From: Aspidapion aeneum
Taxonomy: Eukaryota; Arthropoda; Insecta; Coleoptera; Brentidae
Reading direction: 5' to 3'
Length of the DNA: 64,000 nt
NCBI GenBank assembly: GCA_963576565.1
Contig: OY755042.1
Span: 7,216,372-7,280,371, forward strand
Shown in pieces: positions 45,067 through 54,120 of this stretch (the first letter of the stretch is position 1; every line of letters begins with the position of its first letter). The translations under genes were made by a program, and so were the position numbers. The notes under the pieces are model-generated. The model did no database searches and had not been told where the DNA came from. It worked only from the letters and a program-made list of their open reading frames with translations.

Positions 45067-45316
45067 CAAGGGCGGATCCAGAGGTGCTTCTCGGGGGGGG
45101 GGGGGGGGTACTTTAGTTCACATTCTCTGTTGGTAAAAAAAGGGGTATATTTTTTTAAGCAGCATTTTATTGAATTAGTCAGTGGATGTAATTTCGATGA
45201 TAAGAACAATTGAATTTTTATTAGCAAAAACATTACTTTTTACTCATTTTTTGTATATTAAAAAAATTCTCGGGGGGGGCAAGTGCCCCTAGTGCCCCCC
45301 CCTGGAACCGCCTCTG
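45067..45316. mobile_element. hAT-like MITE (250 bp) inside the ribozyme element
   Basis: CAAGGGCGGATCCAG and mirrored CTGGAACCGCCTCTG, with the perfect 8-bp duplication TTAAAAAT (45059-45066 and 45317-45324). The intact family sequence GGCTTAAAAATTCCGTTGA is seen in the 28-kb copy. Poly-G/poly-C runs lie just inside the ends. Confidence 0.85.
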
Positions 45317-45609
45317 TTAAAAATTCCGTTGACTGACGCTCACGTGTCTGATGACGAGTAAAAAGGCAATAAGCGTTGATCTGGCCTGAGAGGCGGAAGA
45401 GCTGTTGTCGGTCACGGTTTAGTTTGTGTCTTTTTATTTGTAATCGGTCTTTTCATTGATCGATATGTATAGCAGTTATTTTCGCCTGCTGTTGTTCTGG
45501 TTTCTCTCGTATCTTGGTAGATGGCGCTTCTTGCGATAGCTTTCTCACTATTTACATAGCGTTAGAGACAAAACCGTCTAAGTTCGCAAGAGTGTTACAT
45601 TGACTAAGC

Positions 45610-45657
45610 AGTGTTCTGAGGTGTCCCATAAGGACGAAACAGTTAACTGTCAACACT
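45610..45657 (+). ncRNA. Hammerhead ribozyme motif with a mutated core
   Basis: AGTGTT, CTGAGGT, GTCC-CATAA-GGAC, GAAA, CAG-TTAA-CTG, GTC, AACACT. All three stems are perfect, but the last A of CUGANGA is T. That A is essential in the family, so little or no cleavage is expected. Confidence 0.75.
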
Positions 45658-45797
45658 TGTTAGGTGTCCATTAGATCTTGGACCCCCGTGAGATTAAGCT
45701 TTCAAACTACCCACGGAAAAATATGAGAGAAACAAAAACTCCTTTTTTACCCGATTAGCCACGAAACTTGTTTGATTTATAAATGTAACTTTTTTAG

Positions 45798-45956
45798 AAG
45801 AATATAATACATATGACCAAGCACATTTTGAAAGCAAAGCTGAGCTTGCTGCCGAAAAGGAAGCTGAAAAGCCGTACTATAAAACTTTACAGAAAGCCAT
45901 TCAATACGTACCATCTGCCCAGGCACTAGTAGCCAACCCAGAGGCTGATTATCAAG
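45798..45956 (+). CDS. Unrecognised protein gene, internal exon (Ala/Glu-rich)
   Basis: Acceptor AACTTTTTTAG (to 45797) and donor G|GTAAGA (45957 onward). At 159 nt, phase 1 to phase 1, it encodes 52 codons beginning EYNTYDQAHFESKAELAAEK and ending ALVANPEADYQ. Its middle is predicted to be helical (alternating Ala, Glu and Lys). GC content is visibly higher than in the flanks and the other frames are closed, which supports real coding. It follows 35224-35349 and precedes 52855-53120 in matching phase. I know no homologue. Confidence 0.65.
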
Positions 45957-46369
45957 GTAAGACTGTGACTGAGCTCTAACTAAAGCATAGCCCTTTCAAA
46001 TTGCTTTCAAATACAATTAGTCATGTAGTTTCTAGAAAAGTGTGAACCTTCTCACATTGCAATTTTACATACTTAGAACATGCATACCATATTCTAATAG
46101 AGAATGCGCATATGCTAAGAATGTTCCGAAATTACATTGCGCACTAGCTCTGTACGTGCTAAGAATAGATTACAGGGAACCCTATTTTGATGCAAAGCAT
46201 GTGCTTCGCATATTCGCGGGAATATTCCAATTATATGCTTACGATGCACTTGGAACCTAAATCACCGAATGTGCTCAAAATGTACCAAATGGATTCTTTT
46301 ACGAATATACTTGTCATCTGATTAGCATGTGATATTTTATGCCTAGGCACATCTATAGTATATAAATAG
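45957..46369. other. Intron, nothing recognised
   Basis: The 72-codon frame at 46042-46260 shows no acceptable splice context or family motif. Confidence 0.4.
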
Positions 46370-47556
46370 CATTGGCGTAGCTAGGGGGGGGGCAGGGGGG
46401 GGGCCCCTGAAGTCCCTCAGGCCCCCTAAGATATTTTAGGCCTCCCCTACCGACTACTAGTAAAAGAACATGACGCTGAAAATACATACTTTTCTATTAT
46501 TATTCGGGAAATATTCAAATAAAATAGGTGCATTAAAATTTAAAATCATTCAGATAATGTTTACATTTCAGGAAAAAGCCCTTGTCTTGCGGAATTAGGC
46601 TTTTCTCTTTAAATTATCGGTAACTTTTCTGCACTTATGCAATTTCCCGAAAATATTTTTCAAATTTAAACATAATTATGCATATTGAATATTTCATACA
46701 TATTGGCGACATCTTGTAAAATATTCTAGAAGTGTAAATTGAATTTCGCATTTAATAAAGACAGCGACCGTTGCCCCTCTGTTTCCGAAATCGGGTTGTA
46801 GATGTCGTAAGGTTATAAAAGACCTTTTTAAACTGTTTTTCTAAAATAAATATAACAATCTTTTTAGTTTTTTTGAGGTTAGCGTTTAGTGTCTTATAGA
46901 AATTTTCCGATTTTCGTGACAATTTCATAACCATTTTCATATTAAGTTTTCCCACGTCGTTAAATTGAATAAATTCGTCGAGCAATACCGGGAAATTTTT
47001 AATATTAATACTTCTGCTCTAAGAGCAGAAATGACCGTTTTAAAGAATTGTATTTTTCGGTTAAATCAAACTGTTGGTCATGATTCTATCAAACAACATA
47101 TAACAGAAAACACCTATCCAAACCTCTACCAACTTTTTAAAGTTGCGAGTATTCTTCCAATTTCAAGTGCAACTTGCGAGAGGTCTTTCTCTGCCATGAG
47201 GAGAGTTTTTAATTGGCTTAGAACAACTATGACTCAAGAGAGACACTCAGGTTTGTCATTGTTATTCATAGAAAAAGATGTTGAGGTCGACTTAGACAGT
47301 GTGGTAGACGCTTTCAGTCAGCGACGTAGAAAACTTTCTTTGTAGAATTGCTGAATTACATACCTCCTGTGTATACATATAAATAAGTTGGTAAATGTAT
47401 TATTAAATTTGTTATATTAAAATATTAGAACATTTAATGCGCTTTTTTTTATTCATTGCACACTTTGCATGACTCTTTAAAACCTATGTTTGCTTTTTGT
47501 TCAAGATAGACCGGGGCCACGGCCCCCCCTGAAAAGCAAGGCTAGCTACGCCAATG
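46370..47556 (+). mobile_element. hAT transposon, internally deleted, exact 8-bp target duplication
   Basis: Perfect 15-bp inverted termini CATTGGCGTAGCTAG and CTAGCTACGCCAATG, flanked by ATAAATAG (46362-46369 and 47557-47564). At 1,187 bp it is far shorter than an autonomous element. It keeps the 3' end of the transposase gene (next entry). Confidence 0.9.
46965..47345 (+). pseudogene. hAT transposase C-terminal dimerisation domain
   Basis: The frame contains LPISSATCERSFSAMRRVFN followed by WLRTTMTQERHSGLSLLFIE, the signature of the hAT family C-terminal dimerisation region (the 'SSAxxERxFSxxxxIxxxxRxxMxxxRLxxLxLL' pattern), and ends in a stop at 47343-47345. The BED finger and most of the catalytic core upstream are missing, so it cannot transpose by itself. 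Confidence 0.85.
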
Positions 47557-48057
47557 ATAAATAGTATGTAACATAAAAATCCCAAAAATTTGCCATAATA
47601 AAACAGGGTGATTTAAATTTGGCAATTCTTGAAGATCTAGAGAAAACCCGACGTACTGTTGCTAAGTCTAATAAATTTTTCAAAAATGTCTGCATTTTGG
47701 GATGGGATTTATAATCCTAATAAAAAGTTATCTACATAAATAAAATTTTATAAATGAGAAAGTTATAGATCTCACAGTTAAGTGGACTGAAGAAAGGTTG
47801 AATGAGAAAATAAGTGTGTCTAATTAATGGTTTTATAATTTTATAAGTTAAAAAGCTTAAATATTTTTTGAGAAGTTAAGTGTGGTTTTCTTAAAATTTA
47901 GGCATCACAAAATTAGCTCCTTTTTTTATTCCTTCGCCCCAACTAAATAATAATAATAGCAACTTTTTTTCGTTTCGCGAAATTTTGTTTAAACTCCTGT
48001 TGTAATAGTTAGAAAACAAATTACATAAAATCTATTTACAAATGGACCCACTCCTAT
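47557..48057. other. Intron, nothing recognised
   Basis: AT-rich with closed frames. Confidence 0.45.
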
Positions 48058-48612
48058 TTTTACTACAAGCTTTTATTTAACTTCAGATGTTCTGTCTAAC
48101 TAACTAACTATCAAATCTTGTGAAGCGTTTTTGACACACTTGCCATTATCCGATTTGGATGAAATTTGGTACACACATAGTGGTCCCATGACAATACAAC
48201 ATTAAGAAAAAAATATCCTTTTATAATTTTCTAACATTCTAATATTATCATAGTAATAAAAGCGATGGCCGCAAATCAAAGCATAAGTTAATCTAAAATT
48301 GTGATCAAACACTTAAAGAATATTCAACATAGCAGGTCATCAAAGATATGTTTGATGTGCCGCAATGTTATGCCATTGCCATACCTATCTCAGAGAAATG
48401 CTGGGGTATCTTAGGTCGGGTGGGTTTGGTACCTCTGCATTTTTCTGCTAGATTGATTCTTGCAAATAGTGATATTTAATTGATACGGATATCTTATCGT
48501 GCTAACATCGTCAAGATTTCCATCAGTCGGCCATCGCTTTTATTATTATGATAATATTAGAATGTTAGAAAATTATTTTTTAATTTTTAGTGCATTTTAT
48601 AAAAGCTTGTGA
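48058..48612. repeat. Inverted repeat, possible MITE
   Basis: TTTTCTAACATTCTAATATT followed by ATAAAAGCGATGGCC is mirrored at 48530-48575; ACAAGCTTTTAT (48063) and ATAAAAGCTTGTGAC (48599) extend the symmetry outward. Confidence 0.55.
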
Positions 48613-48716
48613 CTTAAAAAAATTTTTTTACCAATTTATTATAACGTATTTTAGATATTTACATTATAAAAAGAAATATGTTTGCCGTGTTACAGTTAGC
48701 AAGAGGGAAGCTATTA

Positions 48717-48986
48717 GGGACCTATTGCAATAGTGCCAGGCACAAATTGTGCCGGGCACTATATTGACAGTTTCGCATTAAAAACTGACATTTGATCTTT
48801 CAAAATTGACATACCAAAGTCGAATTTATAAATCCAGTCGTTTATTTTCCATTAATAGTGGCGTCACTATTAATTCCGGCTCTTATAATACACAATGGCC
48901 TAATTTTGAAAGAAGACAGCTGTTCTTATAATACGAAAGTGTCAATATAGTGCCCGGCACAATTTGTGCCTATTGCAATAGGTCCC
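48717..48986. mobile_element. Palindromic MITE (270 bp)
   Basis: GGGACCTATTGCAATAG is mirrored by CTATTGCAATAGGTCCC, and the inner arms share GGCACAAATTGTGCCGGGCA-type sequence, itself palindromic. Confidence 0.7.
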
Positions 48987-49299
48987 TATTTACAACCACG
49001 TATATGCTTTAATAATTACTCATGGCTGTACATTCACCTGACAGAAATTTGACAAGTTTGAATTTGTGTGTAGCTCAAAATTTATCAAATAAATTCAAGG
49101 GTATCCAAAAAAGGCTTAAAAAGCTAAAAAAGCGTTTTTTTAGGAGATTGTACAAATTCGACAATCAACTTTGTGCTCAAAACTTCATAACACACTAATT
49201 TTGTCAGATTATAAAATTTTGATTTTGTATTTTCAAGAGCTAGTAAAAAAAATTATTGTTCTTATTTCAAAAAATGACTTTCTCTACCTTTGCACAGTT

Positions 49300-50034
49300 C
49301 GACAAACTTGATAGGAGTACTAAAACTTGACCTAGACCGGTTTAAGTGTTTTTTTTTAATTACTTGCAGGTCAAATAACAGCAAAAATTTGGTTTGTGCT
49401 AAACAATTCTCAGTGGGCTTGATTTCACAAAAACTCAAATTATCTTTAGAAATAAAGATACTCTGCCAATATATGGGCCCCTAAGCTCACACTAGGTACT
49501 ATAGTAGTTATAGTGTACGTGTGAGCTAATATAACTAAAAACTGAAATATATTTTATTCAACTCCAGACTAAATTACCTTTTGTTTGATACCACACAAGC
49601 CATGTTTTGACTTAAACTCAAATTTTTTAAATCTACCCCCACCCTTACAAAAAACACAAAAACTAAAATGTATTTTGTTAAAGTCCGTACTCAATTACCT
49701 TTCGTTTGATATCACACACGCCATATTTTCACTTAAACTCTAATTTTTAAAATATACCCCCACCCTTTTTTTTTAAATAAATTAAAATGTATTTTGTTTA
49801 ACTGCAGACTCAATTACCTTTCGTTTAATATCACACACGCCATATTTTCACATAAACTCTAATTTTTGAAATCTACCCCCACCCTTTTATTTGGTTTGTG
49901 TTTGGTGGATTTTGTTTATTTTTAAATGGGACCATCTCGACCCAAGACCCAGCCTAGGTACCAAATTTCATTAAAATCGGCCAAGCGGTTTTTGAGTTAT
50001 GCGCGTTGGTCGTTACAGACAGACATACAGACAC

Positions 50035-50089
<55 letters not shown>

Positions 50090-50434
50090 TACAGACAGAC
50101 AGACAGACATACAGACAGACAGACGGCGCAACAAAAAAGTTTCAAAATTATCTGAAACGCAAAGATATATAAAAAATTTTGAAATCGGAGCAACTTTTTT
50201 TTTCTCGAAAAATTAGGATCACCATAGCTCACACTACTATGTATAGTATATGTGTGAGCTAAAAAACCAAATAAAATTTTTGTGATATGTAATTTTAGCT
50301 CACACATATACTATACTATAGTAGTGTGAGCTATGGTGATCCTAATTTTTTCGAAAAAAAAAAAGTTGCTCCGATTTCAAAATTTTTTATATATCTTTGC
50401 GTTTCAGATGATTTTGAAACTTTTTTGTTGCGCC

Positions 50435-50476
<42 letters not shown>

Positions 50477-50477
50477 A

Positions 50478-50512
<35 letters not shown>

Positions 50513-51310
50513 GTGTCTGTATGTCTGTCTGTAACGACCAACGCGCATAACTCAAAAACCGCTTGGCCGATTTTAATGAAATTTGGTACCTAGGCTGGGT
50601 CTTGGTTCGAGATGGTCCCATTTAAAAATGAACAAAATCCACCGAACACAAACCAAATAAAAGGGTGGGGGTAGATTTCAAAAATTAGAGTTTATGTGAA
50701 AATATGGCGTGTGTGATATTAAACGAAAGGTAATTGAGTCTGCAGTTAAACAAAATAAATTTTAATTTATTTTAAAAAAAAGGGTGGGGGTATATTTTAA
50801 AAATTAGAGTTTAAGTGAAAATATGGCGTGTTTGATATCAAACGAAAGGTAATTGAGTCCGGAGTTTAACAAAATACATTTTAGTTTTTGTTTTTTTTAA
50901 GGGTGGGGGTAGATTTCAAAAATTTGAGCTTAAGTCAAAACATGGCTTGTGTGGTATTAAACAAAAGGTAATTTAGTCTGGAGTTGAATAAGATATATTT
51001 CAGTTTTTAGTTATATTAGCTCACACGTACACTATAACTATAGTACCTAGTGTGAGCTTAGGGGCCCATATATTGGCAGAGTATTTTACAAATCTAGTCT
51101 GTGCAGTTATGAGATTTCCGTTTCCATGATCGATAAAACAATTAACATTTTATATATTTTCAAAGCTAAATAATATATTAGTACCTTAAAACTATATCTG
51201 TTGATGCATTATCGTATTAAATACGTATGAATAATCAATAATTAAGTATTAAAAAGCGCAATATATATTAGAATCTTTTTTAATAATTAACATGTAAAAT
51301 ACAGCGGAAA
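49300..51310 (+). repeat. Dispersed repeat Y, copy 1, split by the palindrome
   Basis: Blocks 49305-49457 (GACC..CCGGTTTAAGTGT, CAGGTCAAATAAC, CTTTAGAAATAAAG) and 51085-51310 (CTGTGCAGT, ACTATATCTGTTGATGCATT, TTAACATGTAAAATAC) are contiguous in copy 2 (about 52240-52740). Everything between them is an insertion. Confidence 0.65.
49458..51084. mobile_element. 1.63-kb near-perfect palindrome with opposed CAGA/TCTG arrays
   Basis: The left arm 49458-50261 and right arm 50296-51084 are inverted copies about 800 bp long, separated by a spacer of about 34 bp. The ends are ATACTCTGCCAATATATGGG and its mirror. Each arm carries three diverged ACCCCCACCCTT blocks, then a (CAGA)n array (about 50015-50123) or its complement (about 50435-50533). 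Hairpins AGCTCACAC...GTGTGAGCT sit near both ends of each arm. A single arm exists at 14296-14670. Frames through the arrays are composition artefacts. Confidence 0.85.
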
Positions 51311-51399
51311 GCTAACACCGATTTACACCGTTTTTACTAAACATCTCTTAGTGACGTTTGGAGGTGCCTGCCATTTTTAAACCAAAATATTATGTTTTT

Positions 51400-51930
51400 T
51401 AACGAAAAAGTTTCACGGGCAAATCCTTAATGGTAAGGGTAGCCTGGGGACGCTGCCTTTTGGCCTCATTAGGCCTTATTCAGCCCGAGCATAACCATAA
51501 AATGGAAGAAAATGAAATGATGATGTGGGATGTGGGAAAGTTGAAACATAGTGTTTACAGAAGAGAAACCAAATGTCAATTTGTTCGGTTAGGCTTGCCT
51601 CGGTTTTAAGGCCAATTTTGACGCGATGGAGACAAATATAATCTCCTCCTGAGTCCTCAATTTATTTTTTAAATTCAGGGAAGTTCACGAGATCAAAAAG
51701 TCTTAACGAAAAAATTTTACGAGTAAAACCTCAGAGGTAAAAGTAGCTCGAGAACGCTGCGTTTTGGCCTCATGAGGTCTCATTCAGCCCGAGCAAAACA
51801 TGAAACAGAAGGATGGTGTTTACTGAAGAGAGATAAACTGTTCATTTGCAGCTTCGGTTAAGGTTGCCTCGGGTTTAAGGCCAATTTTGACATTGCGATG
51901 GAGACATATATAATATAATCTGCTCCTATT
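51400..51930 (+). repeat. Two direct copies of a unit of about 304 bp
   Basis: GACGCTGCCTTTTGGCCTCA with TTCAGCCCGAGCA (51450-51493) recurs as GAACGCTGCGTTTTGGCCTC with TTCAGCCCGAGCA (about 51752-51797); AGGCCAATTTTGAC and GCGATGGAGACA also recur with the same spacing. Unknown origin. Confidence 0.6.
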
Positions 51931-52239
51931 AACTTTACTTCTGGGGATTTGCCTTTAAAATTGTTTTGTCAACATTATTCACCTGGTAAACTTGCTTTAT
52001 TTTATTTTTATTTATTCTTGTGTGAATATAATGTCATTATTACAACGAGAAAAGATGGCCTATGTTGAAAAGTTTTTATTAACAAATTATATAATTATTA
52101 AAAACTATTGCATCCCAGAGAAAAAATGAGTTAACCAAAATCTGGAATTTTTAATCTAGAAATTTAGACACTACCACCAGTATTTACTAAGACCATATAT
52201 TAGCATTGTAGACCGGGTTTAAGTATCAAGTCTATAGAC

Positions 52240-52740
52240 TTGATACCGACCGGTTAAAGTGTATTTTTTTAATACTCACAGGTCAAATAACTGCAAAGAT
52301 TTGGTTCACCCTAATGTGCAATATGATAGTAAGCATTTCTCAGTGAGTCTCATCTCATATAAATTCAAATTAACTTTAGAAATAAAGAAAAACCACATAA
52401 AAATTTTGTAACGAAATGTCATATTTTGACAATTTACTCTGTGCAGTCTTAAATTGCAGTACCACCCCTGAGGGGTGATTTAAAGTTCGAAAAACAATAT
52501 AAATAATTCATGATTGACAAAAAAACGTATATACAACAATATTAAAAGCTAAATAATACATAAATAACTTAAAACTATATCTGTAGATGCATTACTGTAT
52601 TAAATACGTATCAATATTTAAATACTGTAAAAAGCACAAGATATATTAGAATCCCTTTTAAATTACACATTCACCAAAACAATCGACCATCGGTTTAATC
52701 GTCGCTAACTTGTCTAAAAAATTAACATGTAAAATACCTA
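52240..52740 (+). repeat. Dispersed repeat Y, copy 2
   Basis: Uninterrupted partner of 49300-51310; includes CAGGTCAAATAACTGCAAAG, AACTATATCTGTAGATGCAT and TTAACATGTAAAATACC. Confidence 0.6.
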
Positions 52741-52854
52741 GATGAAAAACTCCTTTTTAAATAAGAATAAGTAAAGCGTATGAAATCCCACTTAATAGTC
52801 ATTTCAAACATGCAACGGTTATCTCGTCTCGCTAAAAAACTACCCTGCTTTCAG

Positions 52855-53120
52855 TTCCTAGTCTGCCGGTGATTGGCCTAAAAGGACATAGCGCTTTACA
52901 GAGAAAGACAAAAACTGTGCTTTACCTACTCTTGAGAAAGACAAAACACACCAACCAATGTATAGTTCAGGCCCTACATCCAAGATTCAAGCGTTATGCT
53001 GCGTTTAATGATAGAAGCAACACACTTGCTATGGATAGACATAATACCGAACATTTTACGCAAGGGAACCACCCCCCAACCCTGACAGGGGGGTGGTCCC
53101 CCCCTAAACGTGATTTTTGA
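52855..53120 (+). CDS. Unrecognised protein gene, last exon with repeat-derived tail
   Basis: Acceptor CCCTGCTTTCAG (to 52854). Its first two bases complete a Val codon with the G from 45956. It encodes PSLPVIGLKGHSALQRKT through ...QALHPRFKRYAAFN..., a basic segment with a short hydrophobic run (VLYLLL) and one Cys, to a TGA at 53118-53120. The last 18 or so codons (from about 53065) come from a GC-rich palindrome, GGAACCACCCCCC/GGGGGGTGGTCC, that belongs to the adjacent repeat, so the original C-terminus is probably lost or replaced. No domain known. The phase match to the two earlier exons is the main support for joining them. Confidence 0.5.
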
Positions 53121-53690
53121 TACTTTTTTGCTAATAACTCGAAAGCAGTCAACTTTTACAAAAATCTTTTAGAAATCATTTTTCAAGCGGATACAATTTC
53201 CTTTTTAACGATGTACCTTAGTACGCTCTGACGGCAGTGGTGCACATTCCATTAGCGTACAAAAAAAGGGAAAATTTTTTAAATAATTTTTTGATATTTT
53301 TTTGTGGTGGTTTTTATCCTTAACACTATTTTTTCTCAAAAAAAGCCCATTGTATACAGCTAAATACTTATTAAGCTAGACATACATTCATTTTTGACTC
53401 AGTAAATAATAATGAGAGTAACAAAAAATTATTTTTGGATAACAATAACAAAACTGACTTTTTCTAGTTAACCTTCTTTAAATTGGGGGTGGGGGGTATC
53501 CCCCCTCTCACCCCCTCAAAAGTGCTATCTTACAGTATTTTCCCAATTATTTGAAAACTTTTAACTTGGCGAAAAACAACTAAGTAGTAATTATCGAGGC
53601 TGATGAAAAGTCCTCTCTAACGATGTATAACACGCCACCTTACATCAGTGGCGCACCTTTTATAGGTGATTGGTATAAAGCGAAAAATTA
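53067..53690. repeat. Low-copy repeat region downstream of the plus-strand gene
   Basis: Palindromic C/G runs (53067-53108, 53484-53518) and two related segments, TTTTTAACGATGTACCTTAG...GCAGTGGTGCAC (about 53211) and TCTAACGATGTATAACACGC...CAGTGGCGCACC (about 53617). Probably old MITE sequence. Confidence 0.45.
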
Positions 53691-53699
53691 ATTAGATTG

Positions 53700-54086
53700 C
53701 TGGTTCATAAAATTAGTTTACCAATCACCTGCGAATAATTTAATTAATTATGAAATCTGAACTGAAAATAATTACGAACAGTTGAAGATGCACTTACCCC
53801 TGTTTTTGCAGCGTGTTGTTTGTGACGTCTTTCACACAGAAGTGATTTTTCGACAGCAATTGTCATATATCGAAGCGCGCACACCCCCAATGTACAAATT
53901 CAACTGGTTAAGTGCGCGAAGATGCAATTGAACATGCTCAGAAAGTAAAATAAAATAAAGTTTTCAATCGCATTCGCCAAAATTCTTAAAGACAAATACG
54001 AACGTATAAACGCGAGAAAAATATTAAAATAAAACAAAATTCTTATACCCAAAAGTATATTTACAAAGGCGAGTGAATTTTGGACA
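53700..54086 (-). repeat. Probable 3' LTR of BEL/Pao element 1 (distal end uncertain)
   Basis: On the minus strand, the stop codon is followed by a purine run (AGGCGGGCAGAA), then TGTCCAAAATTC, the expected start of an LTR. A splice-donor-like CAGGGGTAAGTGC lies further in. The far end is not defined, and I do not find a matching copy upstream of the coding region. Confidence 0.45.
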
Positions 54087-54120
54087 TTCTGCCCGCCTAA
54101 AAATTACATTGATGTAATTT

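Larger units (their letters stand above)
45015..45777 (+). mobile_element. Hammerhead-ribozyme retroelement, single unit, with 12-bp target duplications
   Basis: Flanked by TATAAATGTAAC (45003-45014 and 45778-45789). Starts AAACGTGAAATTTAGTACCC and ends CACGAAACTTGTTTG, the same termini as 28129-29171. It is in the same sense as the surrounding plus-strand gene and is interrupted by a hAT-like MITE. Its right target duplication abuts the splice acceptor of the exon at 45798. Confidence 0.8.

Noticed and set aside
46042..46260. A 72-codon frame between the exon at 45798 and the hAT element.
   Set aside because: No splice sites in a usable phase and no recognisable motif.
49926..50621. Frames encoding Thr-Asp-Arg-Gln or Cys-Leu-Ser-Val repeats.
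   Set aside because: They read through the (CAGA)n and (TCTG)n microsatellites of the palindrome.
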